Shown: positions 1 to 6,004, counted from the stretch's first letter. The stretch: DNA of 7,141 nt from an uncultured Bacteroidales bacterium (GCA_947174375.1 CAMWIS010000082.1:1-7141); one strand, 5' to 3'. The notes: a model not told the origin generated them from the letters alone. Numbers and translations: made by a program.

Positions 1-260
1 TCATCCTCCTCAACGTAGGTGAAGTCAACATCCTCGACGGGGGAGTTGTCCTTCCGGCGGTGCTTGGGGCCAGACTTTCTTTTGTCGGAGTCGGCGAGCA
101 GCCAAAGCAACAGGTAAACCCAAACCCCCAGGCTGCCGGTCAGGGCAAAGAAGATAAAGAGGATGCGGAACAACACGGGGTCAATGTCGAAGTATTCGCC
201 CAAGCCGCCGCATACGCCGCCCAACATCACGTTGTTCCGGCTCAAATGAAATCTTTTCAT
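1..260 (-). CDS. PspC-domain small membrane protein (3' end beyond window)
   Basis: Read on the minus strand from the ATG at 260-258, this open frame gives 86 residues and is still open at the left edge, so the C-terminus is missing. Residues about 7-57 match the PspC domain (phage-shock-protein-C-like): a short basic start MKRFHLSRNN, then GGVCGGLGEYFDIDP (14-28), the family's glycine-rich hallmark, then a hydrophobic stretch (about 29-55, ending YLLLWLLAD) that should cross the membrane. A charged tail follows, with KRKSGPKHRRK and then an acidic run ending VEED. In enterobacteria PspC senses or relays inner-membrane stress; in Bacteroidota, one-domain PspC proteins are common and mostly uncharacterised, so the role here is inferred from the domain only. 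No Shine-Dalgarno sequence precedes the ATG, which is usual for the phylum. It is transcribed divergently from ybeY. Confidence 0.88.
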   Translation of the reverse strand, partial: MKRFHLSRNNVMLGGVCGGLGEYFDIDPVLFRILFIFFALTGSLGVWVYLLLWLLADSDKRKSGPKHRRKDNSPVEDVDFTYVEED

Positions 261-291
261 TTATATAAAGGTATTGATAGGCCGAAGTTAC

Positions 292-322
292 GAAAAATTT
301 TCGTGCCTAGGGAAAACTTTTC
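292..322. repeat. Two GAAAANTTTTC inverted repeats, 20 bp apart
   Basis: GAAAA-A-TTTTC occupies 292-302 and GAAAA-C-TTTTC occupies 312-322. Each is a perfect 5+1+5 inverted repeat, and the two centres (297 and 317) are exactly 20 bp apart, about two helical turns, so both would face the same side of the DNA. The first copy extends by one more pair (C291/G303). The pair overlaps the likely promoter zone of the leftward PspC gene. Such an arrangement is typical of a dimeric regulator's operator, but the regulator is unknown and a chance origin in AT-rich DNA cannot be excluded. Confidence 0.5.
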
Positions 323-370
323 TGCGGAATCCCGTCCAAAGGGGGTGTTTTAGACCACGTTTTCGATAGA

Positions 371-386
371 TGTTTCACGTGGAACA
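371..386. other. parS: parS-like ParB-binding centromere site
   Basis: The 16-mer TGTTTCACGTGGAACA fits the bacterial chromosomal parS pattern TGTTNCACGTGNAACA at every fixed position. It is palindromic except for one pair (T375 against G382). Known parS sites load ParB, which with ParA and SMC/condensin organises and segregates the origin region. They usually lie near oriC, often in or beside the same genes. Its place in an intergenic region two genes from mnmG (gidA), itself often origin-proximal, agrees with this. I found no second CACGTG core in the window, and parA/parB are not here. Confidence 0.8.
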
Positions 387-491
387 TAAAGGAGAACGGG
401 TACGTTTTTTGCCTGAAATCAGAAAATCATCCGTCCGGCCTCTCCCGTCGGGTCACGCCATATCAATGCGGTGGAATTGGAATAAAATTTT

Positions 492-499
492 TATATTTG
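492..499 (+). promoter_or_regulatory. Putative -7 box of ybeY-mnmG-mutS promoter
   Basis: TATATTTG is a perfect match to the Bacteroidota primary-sigma -7 box TAnnTTTG, in an AT-rich patch 58 bases before the ybeY start, which implies a leader of about 50 bases. The -33 TTTG element is not evident at the usual 19-21 bases upstream; the nearest TTG (477-479) is only 12 bases away. The call therefore rests on one box and its position. Confidence 0.38.
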
Positions 500-557
500 T
501 ACAGATATACGTGTGGGGCTCGGCACAACCGCCCGGCGGAAACCAAAACATCGGATT

Positions 558-986
558 ATGGAAAACATTGCTTTTTTCGAAGAGGGAATCAAGGTGCGCT
601 GCATCAAGCGGGGCGAGACGCGCATGGGTTTGGAACGCGTGGTGGAGAAGTTGAAGAAGAAATGCGGCGACATCAGTTTTATCTTTTGCACGGATACCTA
701 TCTGCATAAATTGAACGAGCAGTATCTTTCGCACGATACCTATACCGATGTCATCACGTTCGACTATACGGAGAAAAACGTCCTCAGCGGCGATATCTTC
801 ATCAGTGTGGAACGTATCAAGGAAAACGCCAAGATTTTTAACGTGAAGCAGGCCGACGAACTGATCCGCGTCATGATACACGGCATCCTGCATTTGGCGG
901 GCTATGGCGACAAGACGCCGGCCGAGGCCAAGAAGATGCGCGAAATGGAAGACCGCATGATGGCGCACGGTTTTCCGACCTTATAG
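558..986 (+). CDS. ybeY: YbeY, endoribonuclease / rRNA maturation factor
   Basis: This encodes a 142-residue YbeY (UPF0054 family), a small cytosolic metal-dependent protein that takes part in 16S rRNA 3'-end processing and late ribosome quality control. The family signatures are clear: NEQYLSHDTYTDVITFDY (53-70) and GDIFIS (78-83), then the metal-site motif HGILHLAGYGD (108-118), with His108 and His112 present. The third ligand, a histidine in E. coli (HGxLHLxGYDH), is Asp118 here, as I recall for Bacteroidota homologues. I chose the ATG at 558 because homologues begin with a similar short lead (MENIAFFEEG). The frame runs back to an ATG at 513, but those 15 extra residues have no family counterpart and no ribosome-binding site. 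It heads an operon; mnmG starts 23 bp after its stop. The spacing and shared strand suggest co-transcription from the box at 492-499. Confidence 0.93.
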   Translation: MENIAFFEEGIKVRCIKRGETRMGLERVVEKLKKKCGDISFIFCTDTYLHKLNEQYLSHDTYTDVITFDYTEKNVLSGDIFISVERIKENAKIFNVKQADELIRVMIHGILHLAGYGDKTPAEAKKMREMEDRMMAHGFPTL

Positions 987-998
987 AACGAGCGCGTA

Positions 999-1006
999 AA
1001 AGGAGA
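999..1006 (+). promoter_or_regulatory. Shine-Dalgarno sequence of mnmG
   Basis: AAAGGAGA lies 3 bases before the ATG at 1010, in the short ybeY-mnmG gap. It is the only good ribosome-binding site among the genes here and fixes the mnmG start. Confidence 0.6.
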
Positions 1007-1009
1007 CGG

Positions 1010-2953
1010 ATGCAAAATTTCACCTGTACGGAAACATACGATGTGATTGTAGTGGGCGGTGGCCATGCCGGATGTGAAGCGGCAGCGGCGGCCGCCCGCT
1101 TAGGTTCTAAGGTGTTGCTGTTGAGCCTGCAGATAGACGGCCTAGCCTATATGTCGTGCAATCCGGCGATGGGCGGCGTGGCCAAAGGGCAGATCGTGCG
1201 CGAAATCGACGCGATGGGCGGTCTGTCAGGCCTGGTGACCGATGCGGCCACGATTCAATTCCGGATGCTGAACCGCTCCAAGGGGCCTGCCATGTGGAGT
1301 CCGCGCGCGCAATGCGATATGTTGCAGTTCTCGCGGCTGTGGCGGCAAAAGATAGACGCGGTTCCCAACCTCGATTTGCGGCAGGATATGGTGACGGGCC
1401 TGTGGATGGACCACGGGCGGCTGCGGGGCGTGGTGACGCGCACGGGCTTGCAGATAGAGGGCCGCGCCGTGGTGCTGACGGCCGGTACGTTCCTGAACGG
1501 CAAAATCCATATCGGCGAGTGCTCGTATGCGGGCGGCCGCATGGGCGACGCGGCGGCGACGGGCCTGACCGAAAGCCTGCAATCGCTCGGCTTCGTTTCC
1601 GCCCGTCTCAAAACAGGCACGCCCGTCCGTATCGACGGCCGCACCATCGATTTTTCGGTCTTGACGCCCCAGCCGGGCGACGACCAACCCGCCAAGTTTT
1701 CTTTCAGCGACGAAAGCCGGCCCGTGGAACACCAGCTGCCGTGCTTTTTGGCGTACACCGACCAAGCGGTTCACGATATCCTGCGCACGGGCTTCGACAA
1801 GTCGCCGATGTACACGGGGCGCATCCAGGGCACGGGGCCGCGCTACTGTCCGTCGATAGAGGACAAAATCGTCCGCTTTGCCGACAAAGACCGGCACCAG
1901 CTGTTTGTGGAGCCGATGGGACGCCACACGCACGAGTACTATTTGAACGGTTTTTCCTCCTCCCTGCCGGAGGAGGTGCAATGCGCGGCCCTGCGCCGTA
2001 TCAAAGGCTTTGAGCGCGCCAAGATCTACCGGCCGGGCTACGCGATAGAGTACGATTATTTCCCGCCGACCCAACTCAAGGCCACGTTGGAGACCAAAAT
2101 AGTGGAACATCTGTATTTCGCGGGCCAGGTGAACGGCACGACGGGCTACGAGGAGGCGGCCGGGCAGGGTTTCATGGCCGGCATCAACGCCCACCTCAAG
2201 CTGCGGGGTGCGGAGCCCTTCGTGCTCGACCGCTCGCAGGCCTATATCGGCGTGCTCATAGACGACCTCATCACCAAGGGGGTGGACGAGCCCTACCGTA
2301 TGTTCACGTCGCGGGCCGAATACCGTATCCTGTTGCGGCAGGACAATGCCGATACGCGCCTGACGCCCTTGGCGTTCCGCTTGGGCTTGGCCGATGAAAA
2401 ACGTATGCGCGACTTGGAACGCAAGCAGCGTTTCACGGCCCGGGTCGATGCCTTCCTGCGGCAGACGAAGATAGAGCCCGGCGAGGCCAACCCGATGCTG
2501 GAGGCCTGCGGCACATCGGCCATCCCGCAGAAGGCCGCGTTGGAAAGCCTGTTGCAGCGGCCGCAGGTCAACCTCGACGCGCTGGAAACGGCCGTGCCGG
2601 CCTTGCAGGCGCTTCTGCAGACCTATGCGGGCGAGAGCGACTACCGCGAGATGCGCGAGGCCGTGGAAATAGGCGTCAAATACGAGTCGTATATCCGCAA
2701 GGAACAGGAGAACGCCGAGCGCATGACGCGCTACGAACAGCTGCGGCTGCCGGAAGACACCGACTACCGCGCCATTTCGTCGCTCTCTTACGAGGCGCGC
2801 GAGAAGCTGTCGAAGCTCCGGCCGATGACCATCGGGCAGGCCGCCCGCATTCCGGGCGTTTCGCCGGCCGACATCTCGGTCTTGCTCATCCGCCTGCAAG
2901 CCGCCTCCAAAAACGCGGCGGCTGCCCCGTCCCAAGCGGAGTTCACTGAATAA
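1010..2953 (+). CDS. mnmG: MnmG (GidA), tRNA uridine-34 cmnm5 modification enzyme
   Basis: This encodes a 647-residue MnmG, the FAD-binding partner of the GTPase MnmE. In the cytosol the MnmE2G2 complex adds the carboxymethylaminomethyl group to C5 of wobble uridine in tRNAs reading split-box codons. Visible motifs are the FAD-binding VVGGGHAGCE (14-23), SCNPAMGGVAKG with Cys50, GPRYCPSIEDK with Cys280 (these correspond to the E. coli Cys47/Cys277 pair thought to matter for catalysis), AGQVNGTTGYEEAAGQG (371-387) and FTSRAEYR with Ser434-Arg439. The C-terminal helical region that binds MnmE runs to the end, with YEAREKLSKLRP and then IPGVSPADI. The length is slightly above the usual 620-630, and the frame is intact. 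A Shine-Dalgarno sequence supports the start at 1010. The gene lies between ybeY and mutS with gaps of 23 and 17 bp, so all three are probably co-transcribed. Its substrate class includes tRNA-Leu(UAA), encoded at 5921-6004. Confidence 0.98.
   Translation: MQNFTCTETYDVIVVGGGHAGCEAAAAAARLGSKVLLLSLQIDGLAYMSCNPAMGGVAKGQIVREIDAMGGLSGLVTDAATIQFRMLNRSKGPAMWSPRAQCDMLQFSRLWRQKIDAVPNLDLRQDMVTGLWMDHGRLRGVVTRTGLQIEGRAVVLTAGTFLNGKIHIGECSYAGGRMGDAAATGLTESLQSLGFVSARLKTGTPVRIDGRTIDFSVLTPQPGDDQPAKFSFSDESRPVEHQLPCFLAYTDQAVHDILRTGFDKSPMYTGRIQGTGPRYCPSIEDKIVRFADKDRHQLFVEPMGRHTHEYYLNGFSSSLPEEVQCAALRRIKGFERAKIYRPGYAIEYDYFPPTQLKATLETKIVEHLYFAGQVNGTTGYEEAAGQGFMAGINAHLKLRGAEPFVLDRSQAYIGVLIDDLITKGVDEPYRMFTSRAEYRILLRQDNADTRLTPLAFRLGLADEKRMRDLERKQRFTARVDAFLRQTKIEPGEANPMLEACGTSAIPQKAALESLLQRPQVNLDALETAVPALQALLQTYAGESDYREMREAVEIGVKYESYIRKEQENAERMTRYEQLRLPEDTDYRAISSLSYEAREKLSKLRPMTIGQAARIPGVSPADISVLLIRLQAASKNAAAAPSQAEFTE
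1956..1976 (+). repeat. 8-bp GC-rich hairpin inside mnmG
   Basis: CCTCCTCC (1956-1963) and GGAGGAGG (1969-1976) form a perfect 8-bp stem with a 5-base loop within the mnmG coding sequence (residues SSLPEEV). The right arm plus the next base reads AGGAGGT, a full Shine-Dalgarno sequence, and is followed 3 bases later by an out-of-frame ATG (1981) with a 10-codon frame. There is no T-run, so it is not a terminator. It may be only a by-product of Ser and Glu codons. Confidence 0.5.
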
Positions 2954-2970
2954 TATTGATAGAGAAGATA

Positions 2971-5730
2971 ATGGCCAGAACGAAAAAAGACGGGAACGAA
3001 GCCGATCCCACGTCCGCGGGCTCGGAAACGCCGATGATGAAGCAGTTTTACGAAATCAAGCGGCAGTATCCGGAAGCCCTGTTGCTGTTTCGGGTCGGCG
3101 ACTTTTACGAGACCTATGGCGAAGATGCCGTTTTTGCGTCCAAGGTGCTGAATATCATACAGACCCGTCGTTCCAACGGGGCGGCCGCCGGCATCGAGAT
3201 GGCCGGTTTCCCGCATCATGCGTTGGACAGCTATCTCTACCGTTTGGTAAAGGCGGGCGGCAAGGTGGCGATTTGCGAGCAGTTGGAGGATCCGAAGCTG
3301 ACGAAGAAAATCGTCAAACGCGGGGTCACCGAATTGATTACGCCGGGGGTTGCGCTGAGCGACAAGATGTTGGAGGCCGAGAAGAACAATTATCTGGCCG
3401 CCGTCCATCTGCAGAAACAGGCCTGCGGCCTGGCCCTGCTCGACATCAGTACCGGCGAATTTTATCTGACCGAGGGGCCGTGGGATAGAATCGTCAAACT
3501 CATCCATACGTTTTCGCCCTCCGAAATCCTCGTTTCGAACCTACAGTATAAGACCTGGCTCGAACGCATGGGCAATGCGTTCTTCACGACCAAAATCGAC
3601 GACTGGGTTTTCACGAACCAGTTTGCCGAAGATATCCTGTTGAAGCATTTTAAAGTGCGCTCCCTCAAAGGGTTCGGCGTTGAGAAGATGCTGTTCGGAC
3701 AGGTGGCCGCGGGCGCGTGCCTGCACTATTTGGCCGCCACGAAGCACGAGGAATCCGCCCATGTCAGCCGCATCCGGAGCCTGAGCGACACTACGTTTTT
3801 GGCCTTGGACGCCTCTACGGTCCGCAACCTGGAATTGCTGGCGCCCGTCCACTTCGGCACCGATGAAAAGTACTCGCTTTTCGGGGTACTGAACCGTAGT
3901 GTGACGCCAATGGGGGCGCGGCTTATGCGGCGTTACATCAGTATGCCGCTTGTGGAAAAAACGCAGATAGAGCGGCGGCTACGTTTTGTGGAGGAATTGT
4001 TGCAAAACCCAGAAACGGCGCGGCAACTGAAGGAAGTCTTCGCCGGGATAGGCGATTTGGAGCGTCTGATTTCGAAGGTGGCCGCCCTGCGTGCCAACCC
4101 GCGGGAACTGTACCAGCTCAAAGCCTGCCTCTATAGCTTGCAAGACTTGAAAGACAGTCTTTTGGAAGATGCCGACACGCCGCCTTCCGTGCGCGAATGG
4201 GTGGAGAAAATCGTAGTGTGCGAAGACTTGCGCGCGCAGTTGGAAGCGGGCCTGCACGCCGACCCGCCCGTGTCGTTGGCCAAGGGGATGGTCATTGCCG
4301 AGGGCTTCAGCGCCGAATTGGACAACCTGCGCAAGCTCGTCTTTTCGGGCAAGGACTATTTGGTTGAAATCCAGCAGAAAGAGGCCGAACGCAGCGGCAT
4401 CCCGAACCTCAAGCTCGGTTTCACGTCGGTATTCGGTTATTATTTGGAAGTCAGCAAGTCGTATAAAGACCGCGTGCCGGAAGACTGGGTGCGCAAACAG
4501 ACGCTGACGGGCGGGGAGCGTTACATCACCGACGAACTCAAGACCTACGAGGAGCGCGTGTTGCAGGCCGAGGAGGCCATCGGGCGGACGGAAGCCGCCC
4601 TTTACGAGCAGCTGTTGCTGTCGGTGCAACCCCATATCAAGGCCTTGCAGGACGACGCGCAGTTGGTGGCCTTCGCCGACGTGATGTACGCGTTTGCCGA
4701 CGCCGCCAAGCTCTATGGTTACGTGCGGCCCGAGATAGCGGAAGACACGGCCTTGGATATCCAGGGCGGCCGCCATCCGGTTATCGAGCGGTTCCTGCCC
4801 GTGGGCGAGGCCTACATCCCGAACGACCTGCATTTGGATACGGACAAGATGCAGATTATGATGATTACCGGGCCGAATATGTCGGGTAAGTCGGCGGTGC
4901 TGCGGCAGACGGCCCTGATCGTGCTCATGGCGCAGATGGGCTGCTTCGTGCCGGCCGAGTCGGCCCGCATCGGCCTGGTGGATAAGGTGTTCACGCGCGT
5001 GGGCGCGAGCGACAACATCGCTTCGGGCGAGAGTACGTTCATGGTGGAGATGAACGAGACGGCCAACATCCTCAACAACATCACGTCGCGGTCACTCGTG
5101 CTGCTCGACGAAATAGGCCGCGGCACCAGCACCTACGACGGCATCTCGATTGCCTGGGCCATTGCCGAGTACCTGCACCAAGACGAAAAAGTCCGCCCCA
5201 AGGTGCTGTTCGCCACGCACTACCACGAACTCAACCGCATGGCCGCGCAGTTCCCGCGCATCCATAATTTCCATATCAGCATCAAGGAGGTGGGCAAGGA
5301 GATGCTGTTCCTGCGCAAGCTCGTGCCGGGCGGGTCGGAGCATAGTTTCGGTATCCATGTGGCGCGTATGGCCGGGATGCCGGCCCAAGTCGTGGAACGG
5401 GCCGAGTCGCTCTTGGACGCGATGGAAAAATCAACGCCGCGAGAATCGGCTGTAGCGTCCTGCGCCCCGTCGGCGGATATTAAAACCGATTCTCCGCAGC
5501 CGAAAACGGCCGGAAACGCCGCCGGAAAGCCGTCCGAAAAGGCCGAAAACGGCCCTGCAGATAGCTCCAAGGCCATGCAGTCGGGCTACCAGTTGAGCTT
5601 TATCCAGTTGGAGGATCCGCTCATCGAAAAAATCAAAGACGACATCCTGAACACCGACCTCAACGGTCTGACGCCCATCGAAGCACTTAATAAATTAAAC
5701 GAAATCAAACAATTGTTGTCGAAAGACTGA
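2971..5730 (+). CDS. mutS: MutS, DNA mismatch-recognition ATPase
   Basis: This encodes MutS, 919 residues from the ATG at 2971. The dimer scans DNA, binds mismatches and small loops, and on ATP binding recruits MutL for repair. The N-terminal mismatch-binding domain has the FYE motif (GDFYET, Phe45 and Glu47). Connector, lever and clamp domains follow (about 140-590), then the ABC-type ATPase with Walker A GPNMSGKS (634-641, Lys640), the DNIASGESTF signature region, Walker B LLDEIGRGTSTYDG (Asp713, Glu714) and the switch ATHYHEL (748-754). Residues about 822-870 are a low-complexity Ala/Pro/Lys/Glu linker encoded by imperfect repeats. The C-terminal end (LTPIEALNKLNEIKQLL) looks like the family's dimer/tetramer tail. 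The linker makes the protein perhaps 50 residues longer than the Bacteroidota homologues I recall. A TTG at 2956 would add 5 residues, but ATG-MARTKK resembles homologous starts. mutL is not in the window. Confidence 0.98.
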   Translation: MARTKKDGNEADPTSAGSETPMMKQFYEIKRQYPEALLLFRVGDFYETYGEDAVFASKVLNIIQTRRSNGAAAGIEMAGFPHHALDSYLYRLVKAGGKVAICEQLEDPKLTKKIVKRGVTELITPGVALSDKMLEAEKNNYLAAVHLQKQACGLALLDISTGEFYLTEGPWDRIVKLIHTFSPSEILVSNLQYKTWLERMGNAFFTTKIDDWVFTNQFAEDILLKHFKVRSLKGFGVEKMLFGQVAAGACLHYLAATKHEESAHVSRIRSLSDTTFLALDASTVRNLELLAPVHFGTDEKYSLFGVLNRSVTPMGARLMRRYISMPLVEKTQIERRLRFVEELLQNPETARQLKEVFAGIGDLERLISKVAALRANPRELYQLKACLYSLQDLKDSLLEDADTPPSVREWVEKIVVCEDLRAQLEAGLHADPPVSLAKGMVIAEGFSAELDNLRKLVFSGKDYLVEIQQKEAERSGIPNLKLGFTSVFGYYLEVSKSYKDRVPEDWVRKQTLTGGERYITDELKTYEERVLQAEEAIGRTEAALYEQLLLSVQPHIKALQDDAQLVAFADVMYAFADAAKLYGYVRPEIAEDTALDIQGGRHPVIERFLPVGEAYIPNDLHLDTDKMQIMMITGPNMSGKSAVLRQTALIVLMAQMGCFVPAESARIGLVDKVFTRVGASDNIASGESTFMVEMNETANILNNITSRSLVLLDEIGRGTSTYDGISIAWAIAEYLHQDEKVRPKVLFATHYHELNRMAAQFPRIHNFHISIKEVGKEMLFLRKLVPGGSEHSFGIHVARMAGMPAQVVERAESLLDAMEKSTPRESAVASCAPSADIKTDSPQPKTAGNAAGKPSEKAENGPADSSKAMQSGYQLSFIQLEDPLIEKIKDDILNTDLNGLTPIEALNKLNEIKQLLSKD
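5500..5554 (+). repeat. Imperfect CCGRAAA tandem repeats in the mutS linker
   Basis: The 7-mer CCGAAAA or CCGGAAA begins at 5500, 5510, 5522, 5534 and 5543. The 13-mer GCCGAAAACGGCC occurs twice (5499-5511 and 5542-5554), 43 bases apart and therefore in different reading frames, so it encodes different residues (PKTA and AENG). The second copy, with G5541, is a perfect hairpin GGCCG-AAAA-CGGCC. This looks like DNA-level duplication within a tolerant linker. Confidence 0.65.
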
Positions 5731-5744
5731 AAATATCGCAAAAA

Positions 5745-5794
5745 AGGCCGCAAAAATTTGGCGGGATGAAAAAAAAGATGTAATTTTGCGGCCT
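5745..5794. repeat. 11-bp inverted repeat around the tRNA promoter
   Basis: AGGCCGCAAAA (5745-5755) is exactly mirrored by TTTTGCGGCCT (5784-5794), with 28 bases between the arms, starting 14 bases after the mutS stop. The right arm overlaps the -7 box and the likely transcription start of the tRNA-Gly promoter. As RNA it could end mutS transcription, but the following CTTAAC is a poor U-tract. On the minus strand the stem is followed by TTTTT, a better terminator for leftward transcripts. It could alternatively be an operator. Confidence 0.6.
5757..5788 (+). promoter_or_regulatory. Promoter of tRNA-Gly (Bacteroidota consensus)
   Basis: TTTG (5757-5760), a 20-base spacer and TAATTTTG (5781-5788) match both elements of the Bacteroidota primary-sigma promoter (TTTG, 19-21 bases, TAnnTTTG). 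Transcription should begin around 5793-5796, about 10 bases before the mature tRNA at 5804. The bases right after the -7 box (CGGCC) are GC-rich, like the discriminators of stringently controlled stable-RNA promoters; that regulation is inferred. Confidence 0.78.
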
Positions 5795-5803
5795 CTTAAC
5801 AGC

Positions 5804-5879
5804 GCGGAAGTAGCTCAGCTGGTAGAGCGCAACCTTGCCAAGGTTGAGGTCGCGGGTTCGAGCCCCGTTTTCCGCTCCA
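5804..5879 (+). tRNA. tRNA-Gly (anticodon GCC)
   Basis: A complete 76-base cloverleaf with encoded CCA. The acceptor stem is GCGGAAG/TTTCCGC with one G-U pair at 7:66. The D stem is GCTC/GAGC (5813-5816, 5825-5828). The anticodon stem CAACC/GGTTG (5830-5834, 5842-5846) holds loop TTGCCAA with GCC at 5837-5839. The T arm has TTCGAGC in its loop, closed by a G-U pair at 49:65. The discriminator is U5876 and CCA is 5877-5879. It reads GGC/GGU. A consensus promoter precedes it and a strong terminator hairpin begins 2 bases after CCA. Confidence 0.97.
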
Positions 5880-5880
5880 C

Positions 5881-5910
5881 AAATCCCGGTGCTTTCCATC
5901 GGGATTTTTT
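5881..5910 (+). terminator. Rho-independent terminator between the two tRNA genes
   Basis: The arms 5881-5891 (AAATCCCGGTG) and 5897-5907 (CATCGGGATTT) pair over 11 bp with one G-U. The loop is CTTTC, and the stem runs into a T-run at 5905-5910. This is the best terminator in the window and should stop most transcription from the tRNA-Gly promoter, yet tRNA-Leu begins only 10 bases later. Confidence 0.85.
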
Positions 5911-5920
5911 GTAAGTACCC

Positions 5921-6004
5921 GCCTTGGTGGTGGAATCGGTAGACACGCCGGACTTAAAATCCTGTGGCCGTAAGGCCGTGCGGGTTCAACTCCCGCCCAA
6001 GGTA
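5921..6004 (+). tRNA. tRNA-Leu (anticodon UAA)
   Basis: An 84-base class II tRNA with a long variable arm. The acceptor stem GCCTTGG/CCAAGGT has the G1-U72 pair also seen in E. coli tRNA-Leu(UAA). The anticodon loop CTTAAAA has TAA at 5955-5957. The variable arm is GGCC-GTAA-GGCC (5966-5977), the T stem is GCGGG/CCCGC, and the discriminator is A6004. CCA is not encoded (CTC follows), so a CCA-adding enzyme is needed, unlike tRNA-Gly upstream. The anticodon stem CCGGA/TCCTG has a C-U mismatch at 28:42. It decodes UUA/UUG, and its wobble U is an expected MnmE/MnmG target. I see no separate promoter: the gap from the terminator is only 10 bases. Confidence 0.95.

Larger units (their letters stand above)
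261..557. other. Divergent intergenic region between pspC-like gene and ybeY
   Basis: This 297-bp stretch is more AT-rich than the flanking genes, and I see no credible gene in it. It holds a tandem pair of GAAAANTTTTC inverted repeats (292-322), a parS-like site (371-386) and a perfect -7 box for ybeY (492-499). For the leftward gene, a weak promoter may be formed on the minus strand by TTTTC (316-312) and TAACTTCG (290-283), 21 bases apart; it departs from the TTTG / TAnnTTTG consensus in both boxes. The minus-strand octamer TACCTTTA (273-266) also resembles a -7 box but lies only 5 bases from the ATG. Bases 387-475 show nothing I can name. Confidence 0.6.

Noticed and set aside
60..353. 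97-codon plus-strand frame at the left edge
   Set aside because: It is antisense to the PspC-domain gene, whose protein is recognisable on the minus strand.
370..654. 94-codon plus-strand frame beginning MFHVEH
   Set aside because: Its first codons are the parS sequence read as protein, it overlaps ybeY in another frame, and the rest resembles no family.
1226..2935. 569-codon minus-strand frame antisense to mnmG
   Set aside because: Long antisense frames are expected in GC-rich genes; the protein is Arg/His-rich without motifs, and mnmG is unmistakable.
2956..2970. TTG start adding five residues to MutS
   Set aside because: It lies 2 bases after the mnmG stop without a ribosome-binding site, while ATG at 2971 gives the start expected for the family.
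5705..5899. 64-codon minus-strand frame containing GARTRDLNLG
   Set aside because: This is the familiar spurious translation of the antisense of a tRNA gene, here tRNA-Gly.
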